Source: an uncultured Alphaproteobacteria bacterium
GTDB taxonomy: Bacteria > Pseudomonadota > Alphaproteobacteria > Caulobacterales > Parvularculaceae
DNA length: 64,000 nt
Assembly: GCA_937895955.1 (NCBI GenBank)
Contig: CALAZI010000160.1
Location: 6,064-70,063 of the forward strand
Direction of reading: 5' to 3'
The notes beneath the pieces were generated by a model. It made no database searches and was not told the origin of the DNA. It worked only from the letters and a program-made list of their open reading frames with translations. Every line of letters begins with the position of its first letter. Positions within the stretch are counted from its first letter, which is position 1. Position numbers and translations under genes: made by a program. Positions 44,101 through 53,838 of the stretch are shown here, piece by piece.

Positions 44101-45525
44101 GGCTTTTGCCTCTGTCTTGTCGAGAATGGGATCGAGCGCAGTGTCGAGCAGCGCTTGTACTAGGCTATCGGGCGTATAGTAGGAGCCGGTCGTCTTGCGC
44201 TGATTACCCTTCTGCTCAGCGGCGTCCGAAGCGAAAATGAGCGTCTTACCGTCGTCGCCCAGCTGCGGCTGGAGTTCGAGCAGTGATTCATAGACTGAGC
44301 CTAGCTCTTCGGTCTCCATGGCGCGCCAGTTAACCGGCACAATGCCCGTCTTATCTGAAAGCCACGCGAGCCGATAAATCGCTTCCAAGAACGCTTTGTT
44401 TCTCAAGCGCGCCGTTCCGAGATGCGGCAGCATGCTTTTTCCGAAGAGACCGCCAAGCGCCGGCAAGGCTAACCGGTCTTCGCCAATCGCCAACGCGGCA
44501 AAAACAATCTTAATCCCTTCATACCGATCGTGATGCTTGTCCCACGCCGATCGGCGGTAGCATTGTGTACGGAGTGTTTGTAAGCTGTAGCCTTCGCTAT
44601 AAAGCTTACGGGCGGAGGTGTTTGCGTTCGCCGAATGAAGCAGGTCTCGATCTTCGGCCACCATAAGGAAGATCAGCCGATACACGAGACGCAGCAATTC
44701 GTTGAACCAGTCCGTTAGACTTACGTCTCCGGACTTCAATTTTTCTGCAAGGTCGTGGTTTGCCTCCAGGAAGCCTGAACCCAGCACCTTCAGGGCGAGC
44801 TTTACTTGATCGGCCAACCGCTCTCGCGCAGCTTCTCCTTCCCTTGCTCCAGCTTCCCGCCAGCTTTCAAGGGCGCAGTCTGTGACGGCAGCGTCTTTAG
44901 AGCCGAACCTCGTACGATGCATGAGGAGCCAAATAAGGGCAAAAGAGGCGGCATCCTCATTCTCAAAAACCTGGAAAAGATCGAACTCAATGTGGGCCGG
45001 ACGCGTGAGTGAGGCATTATCGCGCATGAGGCGAATCAAGACGCCATTTGTTGCGATCCCCCAAAGCGCCTCATCATATTCGTTGAGGTAATCCTGTAGC
45101 GCAAATGCAGGTGAACGCGAGCGCTCTGTCGATAAGGTGTCGCTGCGTCTGTCGAGCCTTTCTTCCTGCGGGGGAACAACAACAACAGGGACACGATCAG
45201 CTGAAATGAATGAGATAACCCCATCCGCTACATCGAGATCGTCGAAGCCCAGCACTTCTTTCAAGAAGTCGCGAATAAATCGCCGCGTCGCTTCAATTGA
45301 AGGCGCTTTGAGTGATGAAAATGCGTCGAAATGAGATTGGCCGACACGGAACGCTGTCGATATTTCTTCGCGGATCGTTAGCCCCTTGCGAACTCCATAA
45401 CTTTGCCGCGTATCGGAATCGTCTTTGGGCTCCACAATTTGCGCGAGCATGGCAGGCGAAATCAGATTGCCCTCTAGGTTGACAGAGGGCCAAGCGGACA
45501 TATCAGCAATAGGTCTCCGCCCCAT
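41149..45525 (-). CDS. Large N6-adenine DNA methyltransferase (Eco57I/DrmMI-like)
   Basis: A 1458-residue protein with SAM motif I DPACGSGHF (489-497), the acidic motif YGVDRNPMAVELTK, and catalytic NPPW at 761-764, as in type IIL/Eco57I-like and DISARM class 1 methylases. An N-terminal region of about 430 residues and a C-terminal region carrying probable target recognition surround the catalytic core. No intact nuclease motif is obvious in it. It should protect host DNA. The gene lies 3 bases after the SNF2 helicase gene. Confidence 0.92.
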   Translation of the reverse strand: MGRRPIADMSAWPSVNLEGNLISPAMLAQIVEPKDDSDTRQSYGVRKGLTIREEISTAFRVGQSHFDAFSSLKAPSIEATRRFIRDFLKEVLGFDDLDVADGVISFISADRVPVVVVPPQEERLDRRSDTLSTERSRSPAFALQDYLNEYDEALWGIATNGVLIRLMRDNASLTRPAHIEFDLFQVFENEDAASFALIWLLMHRTRFGSKDAAVTDCALESWREAGAREGEAARERLADQVKLALKVLGSGFLEANHDLAEKLKSGDVSLTDWFNELLRLVYRLIFLMVAEDRDLLHSANANTSARKLYSEGYSLQTLRTQCYRRSAWDKHHDRYEGIKIVFAALAIGEDRLALPALGGLFGKSMLPHLGTARLRNKAFLEAIYRLAWLSDKTGIVPVNWRAMETEELGSVYESLLELQPQLGDDGKTLIFASDAAEQKGNQRKTTGSYYTPDSLVQALLDTALDPILDKTEAKASDPESALLKLSVVDPACGSGHFLLAAARRIATRLARIRADGAPSQEDFRHALRDVARSCIYGVDRNPMAVELTKVALWIETVDPGLPLGFFDAQIRCGDALLGVFDLKVLEEGIPDAAYKPLTDDDKDVAKYYREKNKREVKEREKVASGFGFNRQQDFMREFERLRAMPENTVKQIEAKAEKLRALTAVGAAAWTLEVACDLYVSAFLLPKTKGGPHASQDGLPRRGAETLPTSGTVWEWLRSVQPFGPLLAQAMDVSRDARAFHWPLEFPGIMQRGGFDVVLGNPPWEVIQVSDEEYFSTRAPEIAKMKSAARKRAISEMEIHSQTEFSLYQQAKRTADAQNEFARMSGRFDLSAQGKINTYALFSELGLRLMEKSGRAGIIVPAGIATDFFRRHFFDFIVRKKRIFSALMFDNQLRIFPAVHPDTPFTLLTLCEECERPEFTSYILRIEELADKERFYTLSREEIAATNPNTRTLPIFRSRQDADLITKIYQNSEILIEIDGSLERSAFAPIVIQNFFTSSNRKDAQMFEEFVGMEDNPDFLPVRRGGSIFQFDHRYGASDMFRKGCHDFIEADRFVPRSEVLKRLVEKGWQKDWLLGWRDITNATNERTVIAAIIPFSATDDTLSLLLPTIEATPMVAPLLGNLNSLVLDYAAQSKVGGTHIRKNTIAQFPVLAPSFYSKNRLEFVVSKVLELSYTSQSLAPFARDLGYDGPPFAWDEERRAFLRAELDAFYARAYGLDRNELRYILDPADVKGEGYPSETFRVLKEKEIKQFGEYRTRRLVLEAWDRMQTDGTFAELGLADVAATPIKQQLIPLEQLPDAAWARATPSPQHDPSAALAAILKSLDGPAPIRTVRLAAAMMLEPHLLTPLLQPVDQSHWRRLVGQEAEPRSGNVVGFAARTTPGWNTAITNHRGNGRLIEDLAAGTWAPGTGLDTFDTAGWPEGRASFVLNALDNLEIDTTIAAAPDEVRDWIAHAAAG

Positions 45526-45528
45526 CGC

Positions 45529-48294
45529 CTACGCCTCGCCCGGCAAAAGAACGAAAAGACCGATCACGTCCGGCGGCAAAACCGCTTGAACCGTAACGCG
45601 GGAAGCGCCACCGGCAGCGGCGCGCAATCGTGCGTGATCCTGTTCAAGCGCCTCGACACGAGTTTCAACGAAATCGGCCAACGGTCCTTCAAGCAAACTC
45701 GGAAGATCAGTCATTGCCTTCTTGACGAATCGATCTCGAGCTGAGGTCGCTAGATCAGCGGTCGCTTCGTTGTTGAGAAGCGAGCGTGCGGCCTCGCCGG
45801 ATGCAACAACTCCGCCATTCTCGATAGCGATGACCGTCGCTTCTTCCGCCAACAGGAGGCGTTCTCTTCGGGCGTGAATTGTCAATTTGTATCGTATTCT
45901 CAGCAGAATAATTTGAGTCACTCTGTCAACTGCCAAAGTCGGCCATACGCCTACTCTGCCAATTCCAAGATTGCCGACGGACTCCGGATCGAGCGACGCT
46001 TCGACTAAGGTTTCGGCGAGCGCCGTCGTCAATGGGTGCGCCCTCGTGAGCAATGTACTTTTTGCTGGCGCAGGTTCTGTGAGGGCAAGTCGAACCGATC
46101 CGGCCTGTCCCTTCTCCGCCAAGCGTTCCTTGAGCCCCGTGTCAAGCGCCTGAAGATGCGCAAGCAACACGTCCTTCTTCAATTCTAAGGGCGCCCCAAA
46201 ACGCGACATGGCTCGATCAACAAATGACTTGACGTCTCCCGGCGACCCAAGGAGCGTTTGAGCTCTTTCCCATTCCGGCGCGACTTCCTGCGGCTTGATT
46301 GCATTTTGTGCAAAACGCGCACGTGACTTCTTCTCGTTCTCGGAAACGTCGCGCCACTGGTCTTTGATTGTCTTAGCGCTGTCTTGCAGGCGAAGATCAA
46401 AGGCCAACTGCCGAGACACACCACGCTTCAGCATCATGGAGGCCATCAATGCGTCGGTGACCGGCCCGCGCTCCTCGGGCAGCGGCACCGTTACTCCTGT
46501 AGCTTTCCTGATTTCCTCGGCTTTACGAAGAATGACGTCGAGAACCGCACCATCAATGGCGCTATCTGGCGAAAACATCATGATAGATCGCACAATAGGT
46601 TCGGGTTGGCCGAAGCGATCAACACGGCCTTCGCGTTGTTGGTGGCGGGTCGGATTCCAGGATAGATCGTAGTGTACGACCGCATCGAAAAGCAGCTGCA
46701 AATTGATGCCTTCGGACAAGCAGTCCGTGGCTACGAGAATCCGCTGCGTCGTCTTCCCATCCTCTCCCGTCGCCATTTGCGCGACGCGGTCGCGCCGTTC
46801 GTCCGGCGTCAGGACGCCGGTAACGGACTCGATTGTGAATTTTGGAAATGCCTTGCGCAACGCATCGCGAACGTAGTCCGCAGTCGCCAAATATCTGCAA
46901 AAGACAACGGGGTTCGCGCCAGCCTTGAGCAGCGGCGTAAGCACCTCAACCAAAGCGTCAATCTTCGGATCCGGCTCACGCAACAAATCCTCTGCTTGGC
47001 TAATCAAAGCTAAGAGCGCGGGATCGACATTGAACGCAGCGCTCGGCTCAATGTCGACGGCATCTTCGTCGTCGCCGTCTTCATCGTAAATTTGCGGTTC
47101 AAGTCGCTCAATTTCGCTTGCCGCCCGGTTTCTTAAGGCGCTGAGGCCAGCGGCGGGAGATGAACCGATGCAGCGCATGAGCGCAAGCGTTCCCCAGAAT
47201 GCAAGTCGTCGGTCCTTCTTGCCTTCCCCGGCCTTCGATACAATCTCAAAGCAATATTCAAGAGCAGCTTCCTGAAAAGCAATATGGTCTTTCGAAAGTG
47301 AATACGGAACCTCTCGTGTTTCATGTTTGGGAAAAGCGCGAGTTTCCTTCCACTCGCCGGATGTTAGGTCGATCCGGCGACGTTGAACAAAATGCCGGGC
47401 AAGGCGTTCGCGATAGCGAGCATCATCAAAGCTTAATGACGAAAATAAAGGGTCGAGGAGTGATAAAAGACGCGCGAATGATTCTTCATCCCCTGAATGG
47501 GGCGTCGCTGTTAGTAAAATCAGCCTACGGCTCTCGTCCTTCGAAAGCTCCGACAAGAGATTGAACCGCTGTTGGCGTCCTTTGTGCGTCCCGACGCACG
47601 CATGCGCTTCATCGACAATGACAAAATCTGGACAGGACCGAGCGAATCCATCGCGGCGCTTTTCGGCTTTAATGTAATCCAAACTGACGACCGTGTAGGG
47701 ATACGCGTCAAAGAGCGTCTGCGCCAATGGAAGTCCGCGCTCTAAACGTGAAGCGCTACTTGAAGTCACTGAAACCGCATCAATACCGAAACGCGAGCCG
47801 AGTTCAGTCTCCCACTGCTCAACAAGATGAGGCGGACACAAGACGGAAAATCTCTCAACTTCGCCACGATCCATCAGCTCTCGGAGAATGAGGCCCGCTT
47901 CGATTGTCTTTCCGATGCCGACGTCATCGGCGATCAGAAGTCTTGGGGACTGTTGCCGTAGCGCCATCAGAAGCGGCACCAACTGATAGATCCGCGGTTC
48001 AAAGGCGAGCTGCGCAGCTGATCGAAAAGGGCCAGCCCCCCGACGCAATGTAAGCCGCACAGCGTCGGCTAAAAGCGCCGCCTTCGACTGCACGGTCGGC
48101 GCGGCATTCTCTGGCAAATCAAACCGAGCCGGTTCTACGGGCGACAATTCTAAGCTCGGATCAAGAAGAACGGTCGCATTCTCGCCGCCCGATAGCGGAC
48201 GCAAGGCGAGAATCCCATCATTGGGCGCGGGCAGCGCAACCCATTCGCGACCCCGCGCGCGAACTAGATCGCCTGGTGAAAATTCTATCGTCAC
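45529..48294 (-). CDS. SNF2-family helicase (DrmD-like)
   Basis: A 921-residue SF2 motor with motif I DDVGIGKT (123-130), DEAH (228-231), TATPHSGDE (motif III), and motif VI QREGRVDRFGQ. An N-terminal beta-rich segment and a C-terminal helical domain surround the motor. It matches the DrmD helicase of DISARM class 1 in size and neighbours (adenine methylase next, DUF1998 helicase before). Unlike the helicase at 12189-15731, it has no DUF3883 tail. Gaps to both neighbours are 3-4 bases. Confidence 0.9.
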   Translation of the reverse strand: MTIEFSPGDLVRARGREWVALPAPNDGILALRPLSGGENATVLLDPSLELSPVEPARFDLPENAAPTVQSKAALLADAVRLTLRRGAGPFRSAAQLAFEPRIYQLVPLLMALRQQSPRLLIADDVGIGKTIEAGLILRELMDRGEVERFSVLCPPHLVEQWETELGSRFGIDAVSVTSSSASRLERGLPLAQTLFDAYPYTVVSLDYIKAEKRRDGFARSCPDFVIVDEAHACVGTHKGRQQRFNLLSELSKDESRRLILLTATPHSGDEESFARLLSLLDPLFSSLSFDDARYRERLARHFVQRRRIDLTSGEWKETRAFPKHETREVPYSLSKDHIAFQEAALEYCFEIVSKAGEGKKDRRLAFWGTLALMRCIGSSPAAGLSALRNRAASEIERLEPQIYDEDGDDEDAVDIEPSAAFNVDPALLALISQAEDLLREPDPKIDALVEVLTPLLKAGANPVVFCRYLATADYVRDALRKAFPKFTIESVTGVLTPDERRDRVAQMATGEDGKTTQRILVATDCLSEGINLQLLFDAVVHYDLSWNPTRHQQREGRVDRFGQPEPIVRSIMMFSPDSAIDGAVLDVILRKAEEIRKATGVTVPLPEERGPVTDALMASMMLKRGVSRQLAFDLRLQDSAKTIKDQWRDVSENEKKSRARFAQNAIKPQEVAPEWERAQTLLGSPGDVKSFVDRAMSRFGAPLELKKDVLLAHLQALDTGLKERLAEKGQAGSVRLALTEPAPAKSTLLTRAHPLTTALAETLVEASLDPESVGNLGIGRVGVWPTLAVDRVTQIILLRIRYKLTIHARRERLLLAEEATVIAIENGGVVASGEAARSLLNNEATADLATSARDRFVKKAMTDLPSLLEGPLADFVETRVEALEQDHARLRAAAGGASRVTVQAVLPPDVIGLFVLLPGEA

Positions 48295-48298
48295 CCGC

Positions 48299-51200
48299 TC
48301 AGCCCCTCAATATCGCGGTCAACCCGTCAGGAAGACCGTCTGAGATATCATGGGGAAGCACGAACACGGTCCACCCCTTCGCCTCAGCGGCTTCGCCAGC
48401 CTTGTCGGACAATGCCCGATCGGTCGCCGCCACAAAGTAACTGCGCCAGGAAAACGCCACTTCCTCGCCCTGAAACTCGATTGGCTCATGATCGGGCGCA
48501 GGCAATCCAATAGACTTAAACACAGCCTCCCAGCCTCTTTCTGCGCCAGGACGTCGAGATCTTCCGGCGATTACGACTTCGCCGCGCGCAAGATCCACAA
48601 GCATCTGTTTCGCCTCATTGCTCGTTCGATCAATAAGTTCATGGTCAGGCTGGTTGAAGTATGAAAGGAGACAACGATAGCAACCGCGAATGCATGCCTC
48701 TCCTTGTAGGCTAACGAGAAGGTTTGCGTCGCCTGCTGCAATTGCTTCATCGACTTTGTCGAAGTGCATTAACTTGAGCGCTTCTCGGGCGACTCGGCCT
48801 ATAGCGTGCGGGTCTTCCACGAGACGGCTCAGGACGCCGGCGCCGCCTTCGGTTGCTTCATAAGCAAGGATTGAACGCCGATTGTCCCGCGCTGGCAAGG
48901 GCTCTCCCAGCACCTCACCTTCTTCAAGTTGAAAAATGACCTCAACGCCCCGCAAAAGCGCATGATGAACAGTTGCGATTGTGCCTTGCTCATAGGACGT
49001 TGGCTCTCGGAAACGCAGCAATAGTGAATTCTTCCGGTCGCGCACGATCGGTACGATCCGTACAGGTTGTACAATATCCGGCGGCGCATCCACGTCGGCA
49101 TCCTCATCATCTGCCTTCGCCCAATACCCCGTACGCGGATCGATATTAAAACCGAGGAGAGTCTTTTCCCGCCGACGCTTTAAGCCTTTATTGATTCGGC
49201 TGATCTCAGCGCTGTTTGCGTACTGCAGGGAAAGTATTGATTTTTTCCCACAATTGAATTCGGCTTCAGTAATCTGCAATCGCCCATCAAGCATCGGCCA
49301 GGAGAAAACCGTTTGGATCTCGAAACCCTGGCGCACCCGTTCTTCATCGTTGGCTGTAATTCGTTCAGCCGGCGCGGCCTCAACATTGTCGATTCGTAGC
49401 GTACTGCGAACCGGAACCTCACCCGCCATCGAGGCGTTACACGCATGGCAGCGCTCAACCTCGCCTTCATGACTAGCCCCACAGTTGGGGCAGATGAATA
49501 TGTCCTTCGTTGCCAGCTCGGCGCCGTCGCCCTCCCGCACCTCGGGAGGCAACTTCGCCTTCAATACGCGATAGGCGCGACCCTCGTGATAAATCAGACT
49601 ACGCGGACCGAATTCGGAGATCGCCAAAAACCGTGGGCGCTGCAGAAAAGATCCGGCTTTGCCCTCGCCAGGAATAAAGGCGTAGAGCGGGAGTCGCGGA
49701 AAATTATAGCCCGGCAAAAATCCTTCGGTTGCAAGGTAACGATAGGAATAGAAATCGGAACCGTTGCTGGCCTGGCCTTGTTCAAGAATTGCGATCTGGT
49801 CGCTTGCTTGAATTTGCGCAGCTTTAATTTTTCGTCGATCTGCTCCAGATAGCCCAGTAATTTCTGATCTCGCATTCGCTTCCATCAATTGCGTTCGCGC
49901 GGAGGCATAAAGTTCACGCCAGCGATCGAATGACCGATCAAAATTCTCGGGCGCACTTCTCGCGACGCTATGAACAAATGTATGAGGCTCTTCCATCCAG
50001 GATGGCACAGCATTATCAACTGCCGAAAGTATCTGATCGAGAATTCGCTGCATCGGAGGCGTCGCCCTCTCAATAAGCCCCTCCGCACCGATTACGCCAC
50101 GCACTTCAGATTTTAGAGGATAACGCTCCGCCGCAAGGTCTAAGATCTCTGGTATATCTGGTGATAAAGCGAGCTTCGCTTCCGCAAGCCAAACAGCCTG
50201 TAAGTGAGAGCGAACGAGTTCCTCGTTCGTAATGTCGAGCGCCGGGGGGCGGACAACGCCCGCCACCATCTCATTGCGGCGTTCAAAGAAATATTGGTCG
50301 TGAGGCGATTGGGCTGCGCAATAGGTTACAATCATCGCCGCCTGACCAGATCGGCCAGCACGACCGGCGCGTTGCACATAGTTAGCCGGCGTAGGCGGCA
50401 CATTTCGCAAATAGACAGCGTTCAGCGCTGAAATGTCGACGCCTAGCTCCATCGTCGGCGAGCAAAACAGAACCGGAAGAAATTGGTCGGACTCAAGACC
50501 CGCTTTCAGTTCGACGCGGTCGTCCTTCAGCCTTTCCTTGTCATCATCTTCATAGCGGAAGCGCCATTCTCGCCATTCCCGCTGTTTTTGCGAAACCTGA
50601 GCCGTGTGTTCTCGTCCCTCAATTCCCCAATAAGAGCTTCGACCGTGTTTCAGGTCTACAGCGATCGCGTTATAGAGATCATGAAAATATCGGTTCCCCT
50701 GTGCAGCCTGATTATGAACGGCTTCGCCTGGCACCAATCGGACCGCAGAAGGTGAAAGGCGCCAGCCAAGGACATCCGTTTCCACTTCTGCAAGGGAAAC
50801 AAGACCTTCTCGCTCTAGCAAACCCATGAGTCCCGTCACCGCAGTAATGTAATCAGTAGTATTGAGTTTCGTTCCAATCACGGACCTCTTATTTATGCGC
50901 CGCCCAATCCGAGAGGTCACGCCCGCGCGCAACAATTTGCGTTCGTCACGAAGGCGGGTTGGCCTCCTGCCCGGTGGCTCAAGAAGCATGAAAGTTCCGC
51001 TCCTCGGTGTTTCTTTATTGTCAATCGCCCAAGGCGCGCGAAGAAGATTCCGTGACTTTTGGGCGACCGTGTCAAGCACAGTCAAATCAAGCGCTTCGGT
51101 GGCGACGGCTAACCCTTCAAGCATTGAACGAAGGATCTCAACAAACACGTTGCGGCGCGCCGAACCATCAAGCGTTCCGAGTGAGGGAAGAATCGCACTC

Positions 51201-53467
51201 AACGTTTCTCGGTCTTCAACGATTTCATCGAGCCCGATAAACTTCACGTCGATGAGCTTAAGCACGGAAAGACTGGGATTTGTAAATCGCCACCCACGGC
51301 GGAGATCAGTCCAGACCCTGTGGGCCAAAACCTTCGCCAAAGCGCGTTGCGCATCTTCGCGAATAACCGCTCCCGCCTCCGGATCGGCCATCCAATGGCC
51401 TCGCGCATCCTTGTTTGTCGCGGTGAAACCGAGTGCTCGGGTGACGCGCAGACCAAACTCGTCTTCAGAAATCCCCGCTTCGCCCGCGTCGATGATGGCC
51501 CTTAGAATTGCACCGCGCAGCAGACTTACGAATAGAAAGTCATTGAAATGGCCGGCTTGAAGCGCTGCATCCTGTCGATTGTCGGTAAACCCCAGTAACT
51601 TGCGCTTGTCGCTGGGGATCCCGTGGCCGTCTACATTCATCCACTCAACGGCTGTCGATACCAGCATTGTCGTAGCTGAACTTCGGCCTTCTCCCGACAA
51701 GCCGGCGAGCTTGCTTCTTTCGCGCATGTTGGGATGCGGCTCGTCGAGGCATCGCGGACAAAATCCGAAGCGGCCAGGGATAAACCAGAATGGTTCGCCG
51801 TTTTGATTCCGCCACCCGTCGGCACCGATAAGCAGCATGTCGGGTGCCCGGCTTTTCCGGTTTGATCGCAGACGTTCAACGCCATTTCGTTCCTCGCGCC
51901 ACCCTTCCGGGAAGCTCGCAATGTCGCCATTGAAAAGATAGTCTTCATTCCCGCTATATGGCGTCAAATAGCCAGCAACGTCTCCATGCTCGTCGTCGAG
52001 CGGCGTTTCATCGATGTTTCGAGGTAGAAAACGGATACCATCCGTATCCTCAATTTTCGTCACAACGTGAATCTCTTGGCCGCACTCACGACAAAAACGC
52101 GTCGGGTATAATCGGTGGCCAGGCGCCTCTGGATCTTCAAGCTGTCCTTCAAACAAGACGCGCCTGGGTTGGTGCGTCAGGGTCGTGAACAGCTCTCCTG
52201 CGCCTGAAATGAAGCGGTGCAGTTTAAACGCTAGAAATGCACCGTCGCCTGCACCGCCGCGTTCCCGCTCAGGCAGGCTGATGCGGGTAAGGAATTCTTC
52301 AAGCCGAATACGGCACGTTTCAGCATCAACTCCGCTGTCCTTGACCAGCAAATCGACGGCTTCACCGAAGGGAATAGGCCTCTTGCGCTTCAATTCTCTA
52401 GCGTCATCGAGCCCAATGACCAATTCAGCCCAAACCGCCAACGGATATTCCCTCAGTTTATCGTCAGTCAGTGCGTCAGGAAGCGGCCTCGTCACCGCTT
52501 CGGCCAGGCTCGGTTTGATATCCTCTAACGCCAAGTGATCATGTGTCGCCCGTGCGAGCGACTCATCTATGATCGCGTCAGCGCCGATCGGCGCCCCGAA
52601 AATGCGCGAGGCGACATCAGCGACAGCGCTCGCGCGTCCTTCATCTGAACCTTCGCTCGACATTGTCGCTGACGTTCCAATGCAAATCGGCGTGTTATCG
52701 GGCGCACAGCGATTTCTTAAGCGCCGAACCAAAATTGCAACATCGGCGCCTTGGCGGCCGCGATAGGTATGAAGCTCGTCGAGAACAATAAATTCCAATC
52801 CGCGAGCGTTCTCTATGACTCGGGCATCCAAGGGGTCTTGGCGCGTGAGCAACAACTCAGCCATCATAAAGTTTGTAAGAAGAATATCAGGCGGGTTTTC
52901 GGCGATCCGCTGCCGGGTTTCCTGGCTCTCTTGCCCTGTATATCTGGCCACAACCGGTCTGAGGTCTTTCGGCAAACCCGATTGTGCAATGAAGCGCTCA
53001 ATCTCCTTTAGTTGGCTGTTGGCCAAAGCGTTCATTGGATAGATAATGATCGCCTTAGTTGATCGCGGTTTCTTCGCTTTCAGTGATCTTACGATTGCAT
53101 CGACGATCGGGACGAAGAAACACAATGACTTCCCTGAACCCGTTCCGGTGGTGACGACGTAGCTCTGCCCGGCGCGCGCTTTTGCGATTGATTGTTGTTG
53201 GTGAAGGTAAAAACGAAGGGGCGCGTCACCAAAACGAAAAATTGCGCCTGTCGAATGATCAAGTTCTCCTGATGAGACAAGATCGTCGACAGTGTCTTTC
53301 GACATAAATCGGGGGTTCAAAGAAACAAGTGCGTCCGGCCAAAATCTGCCTGCCTCGTATTCGTCTTGGACGGCGGCGCTGAGATCACTGGCGCGAATTG
53401 TTGTGAACGATCTGGAGAACCGATCGTAATTTTCGATCAAGTAATGGTCGAGATCGAACGCCTTCAT
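48299..53467 (-). CDS. DEAD-type helicase fused to DUF1998 (DrmA-DrmB/DruE-like)
   Basis: I start at MKAFDLDHYL (53467), giving 1722 residues. The N-terminal helicase has TGTGSGKS, Walker B LDELH and motif VI QRAGRAGRSGQ. Zinc-binding pairs appear as CRECG, CPRC and CPNCG..CHAC. The C-terminal region is DUF1998, with EATEGGAGVLSRL and the cysteine set CIRGCYRC. In DISARM the helicase (DrmA) and DUF1998 protein (DrmB) are separate, whereas in Druantia DruE they are one long chain. This gene leads the six-gene operon. Helicase-driven recognition of unmodified DNA is the likely role. Confidence 0.9.
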   Translation of the reverse strand: MKAFDLDHYLIENYDRFSRSFTTIRASDLSAAVQDEYEAGRFWPDALVSLNPRFMSKDTVDDLVSSGELDHSTGAIFRFGDAPLRFYLHQQQSIAKARAGQSYVVTTGTGSGKSLCFFVPIVDAIVRSLKAKKPRSTKAIIIYPMNALANSQLKEIERFIAQSGLPKDLRPVVARYTGQESQETRQRIAENPPDILLTNFMMAELLLTRQDPLDARVIENARGLEFIVLDELHTYRGRQGADVAILVRRLRNRCAPDNTPICIGTSATMSSEGSDEGRASAVADVASRIFGAPIGADAIIDESLARATHDHLALEDIKPSLAEAVTRPLPDALTDDKLREYPLAVWAELVIGLDDARELKRKRPIPFGEAVDLLVKDSGVDAETCRIRLEEFLTRISLPERERGGAGDGAFLAFKLHRFISGAGELFTTLTHQPRRVLFEGQLEDPEAPGHRLYPTRFCRECGQEIHVVTKIEDTDGIRFLPRNIDETPLDDEHGDVAGYLTPYSGNEDYLFNGDIASFPEGWREERNGVERLRSNRKSRAPDMLLIGADGWRNQNGEPFWFIPGRFGFCPRCLDEPHPNMRERSKLAGLSGEGRSSATTMLVSTAVEWMNVDGHGIPSDKRKLLGFTDNRQDAALQAGHFNDFLFVSLLRGAILRAIIDAGEAGISEDEFGLRVTRALGFTATNKDARGHWMADPEAGAVIREDAQRALAKVLAHRVWTDLRRGWRFTNPSLSVLKLIDVKFIGLDEIVEDRETLSAILPSLGTLDGSARRNVFVEILRSMLEGLAVATEALDLTVLDTVAQKSRNLLRAPWAIDNKETPRSGTFMLLEPPGRRPTRLRDERKLLRAGVTSRIGRRINKRSVIGTKLNTTDYITAVTGLMGLLEREGLVSLAEVETDVLGWRLSPSAVRLVPGEAVHNQAAQGNRYFHDLYNAIAVDLKHGRSSYWGIEGREHTAQVSQKQREWREWRFRYEDDDKERLKDDRVELKAGLESDQFLPVLFCSPTMELGVDISALNAVYLRNVPPTPANYVQRAGRAGRSGQAAMIVTYCAAQSPHDQYFFERRNEMVAGVVRPPALDITNEELVRSHLQAVWLAEAKLALSPDIPEILDLAAERYPLKSEVRGVIGAEGLIERATPPMQRILDQILSAVDNAVPSWMEEPHTFVHSVARSAPENFDRSFDRWRELYASARTQLMEANARSEITGLSGADRRKIKAAQIQASDQIAILEQGQASNGSDFYSYRYLATEGFLPGYNFPRLPLYAFIPGEGKAGSFLQRPRFLAISEFGPRSLIYHEGRAYRVLKAKLPPEVREGDGAELATKDIFICPNCGASHEGEVERCHACNASMAGEVPVRSTLRIDNVEAAPAERITANDEERVRQGFEIQTVFSWPMLDGRLQITEAEFNCGKKSILSLQYANSAEISRINKGLKRRREKTLLGFNIDPRTGYWAKADDEDADVDAPPDIVQPVRIVPIVRDRKNSLLLRFREPTSYEQGTIATVHHALLRGVEVIFQLEEGEVLGEPLPARDNRRSILAYEATEGGAGVLSRLVEDPHAIGRVAREALKLMHFDKVDEAIAAGDANLLVSLQGEACIRGCYRCLLSYFNQPDHELIDRTSNEAKQMLVDLARGEVVIAGRSRRPGAERGWEAVFKSIGLPAPDHEPIEFQGEEVAFSWRSYFVAATDRALSDKAGEAAEAKGWTVFVLPHDISDGLPDGLTAILRG

Positions 53468-53500
53468 TTGTCTTCGCCCCATAAAGTCTTGTTGGCCCAA

Positions 53501-53838
53501 TACGCGCTGAACCGGAAACTTCGCAGAATTACTCTATCGTTGTCATCCACCGAATCTTCTTTTTCTGCCGCTAACCCCGCTAATTGTAGCAGTAAGATCA
53601 AGTTTTTGCGGATGGTTCTGCTATGAGATCACCCATCATCCTCCTGAGGCGTCATAAGCGTTGAAAGAGCCCGCAATCGCAAAGCTGTGCGCAAGACTTT
53701 ACCGCGTTGTTGCAAATCCTATTAGAGAACCTATCGCAACCGGCATCTATTTACCTTTTTTCTATGCTACACAAATCCACCAAAAAGCTATCAAGTCCAA
53801 ATCGCCATTTTCATCAGCATTGTAGTAGTTGTTCTAAC
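53501..53838. other. Noncoding gap upstream of the large defence operon
   Basis: No established gene. It should contain the promoter of the minus-strand operon, but I see no clear -35/-10 pair. One 54-codon frame on the plus strand starts at a TTG at 53661 with GAGG 11 bases upstream and encodes a plausible small basic peptide (LKEPAIAKLCARLYRVV at the start). It is too weak to call a gene. Confidence 0.4.

Noticed and set aside
34673..53467. Complete canonical DISARM
   Set aside because: No phospholipase D (DrmC) gene is found, and DrmA and DrmB equivalents are in one chain, so only a DISARM-like label is justified.
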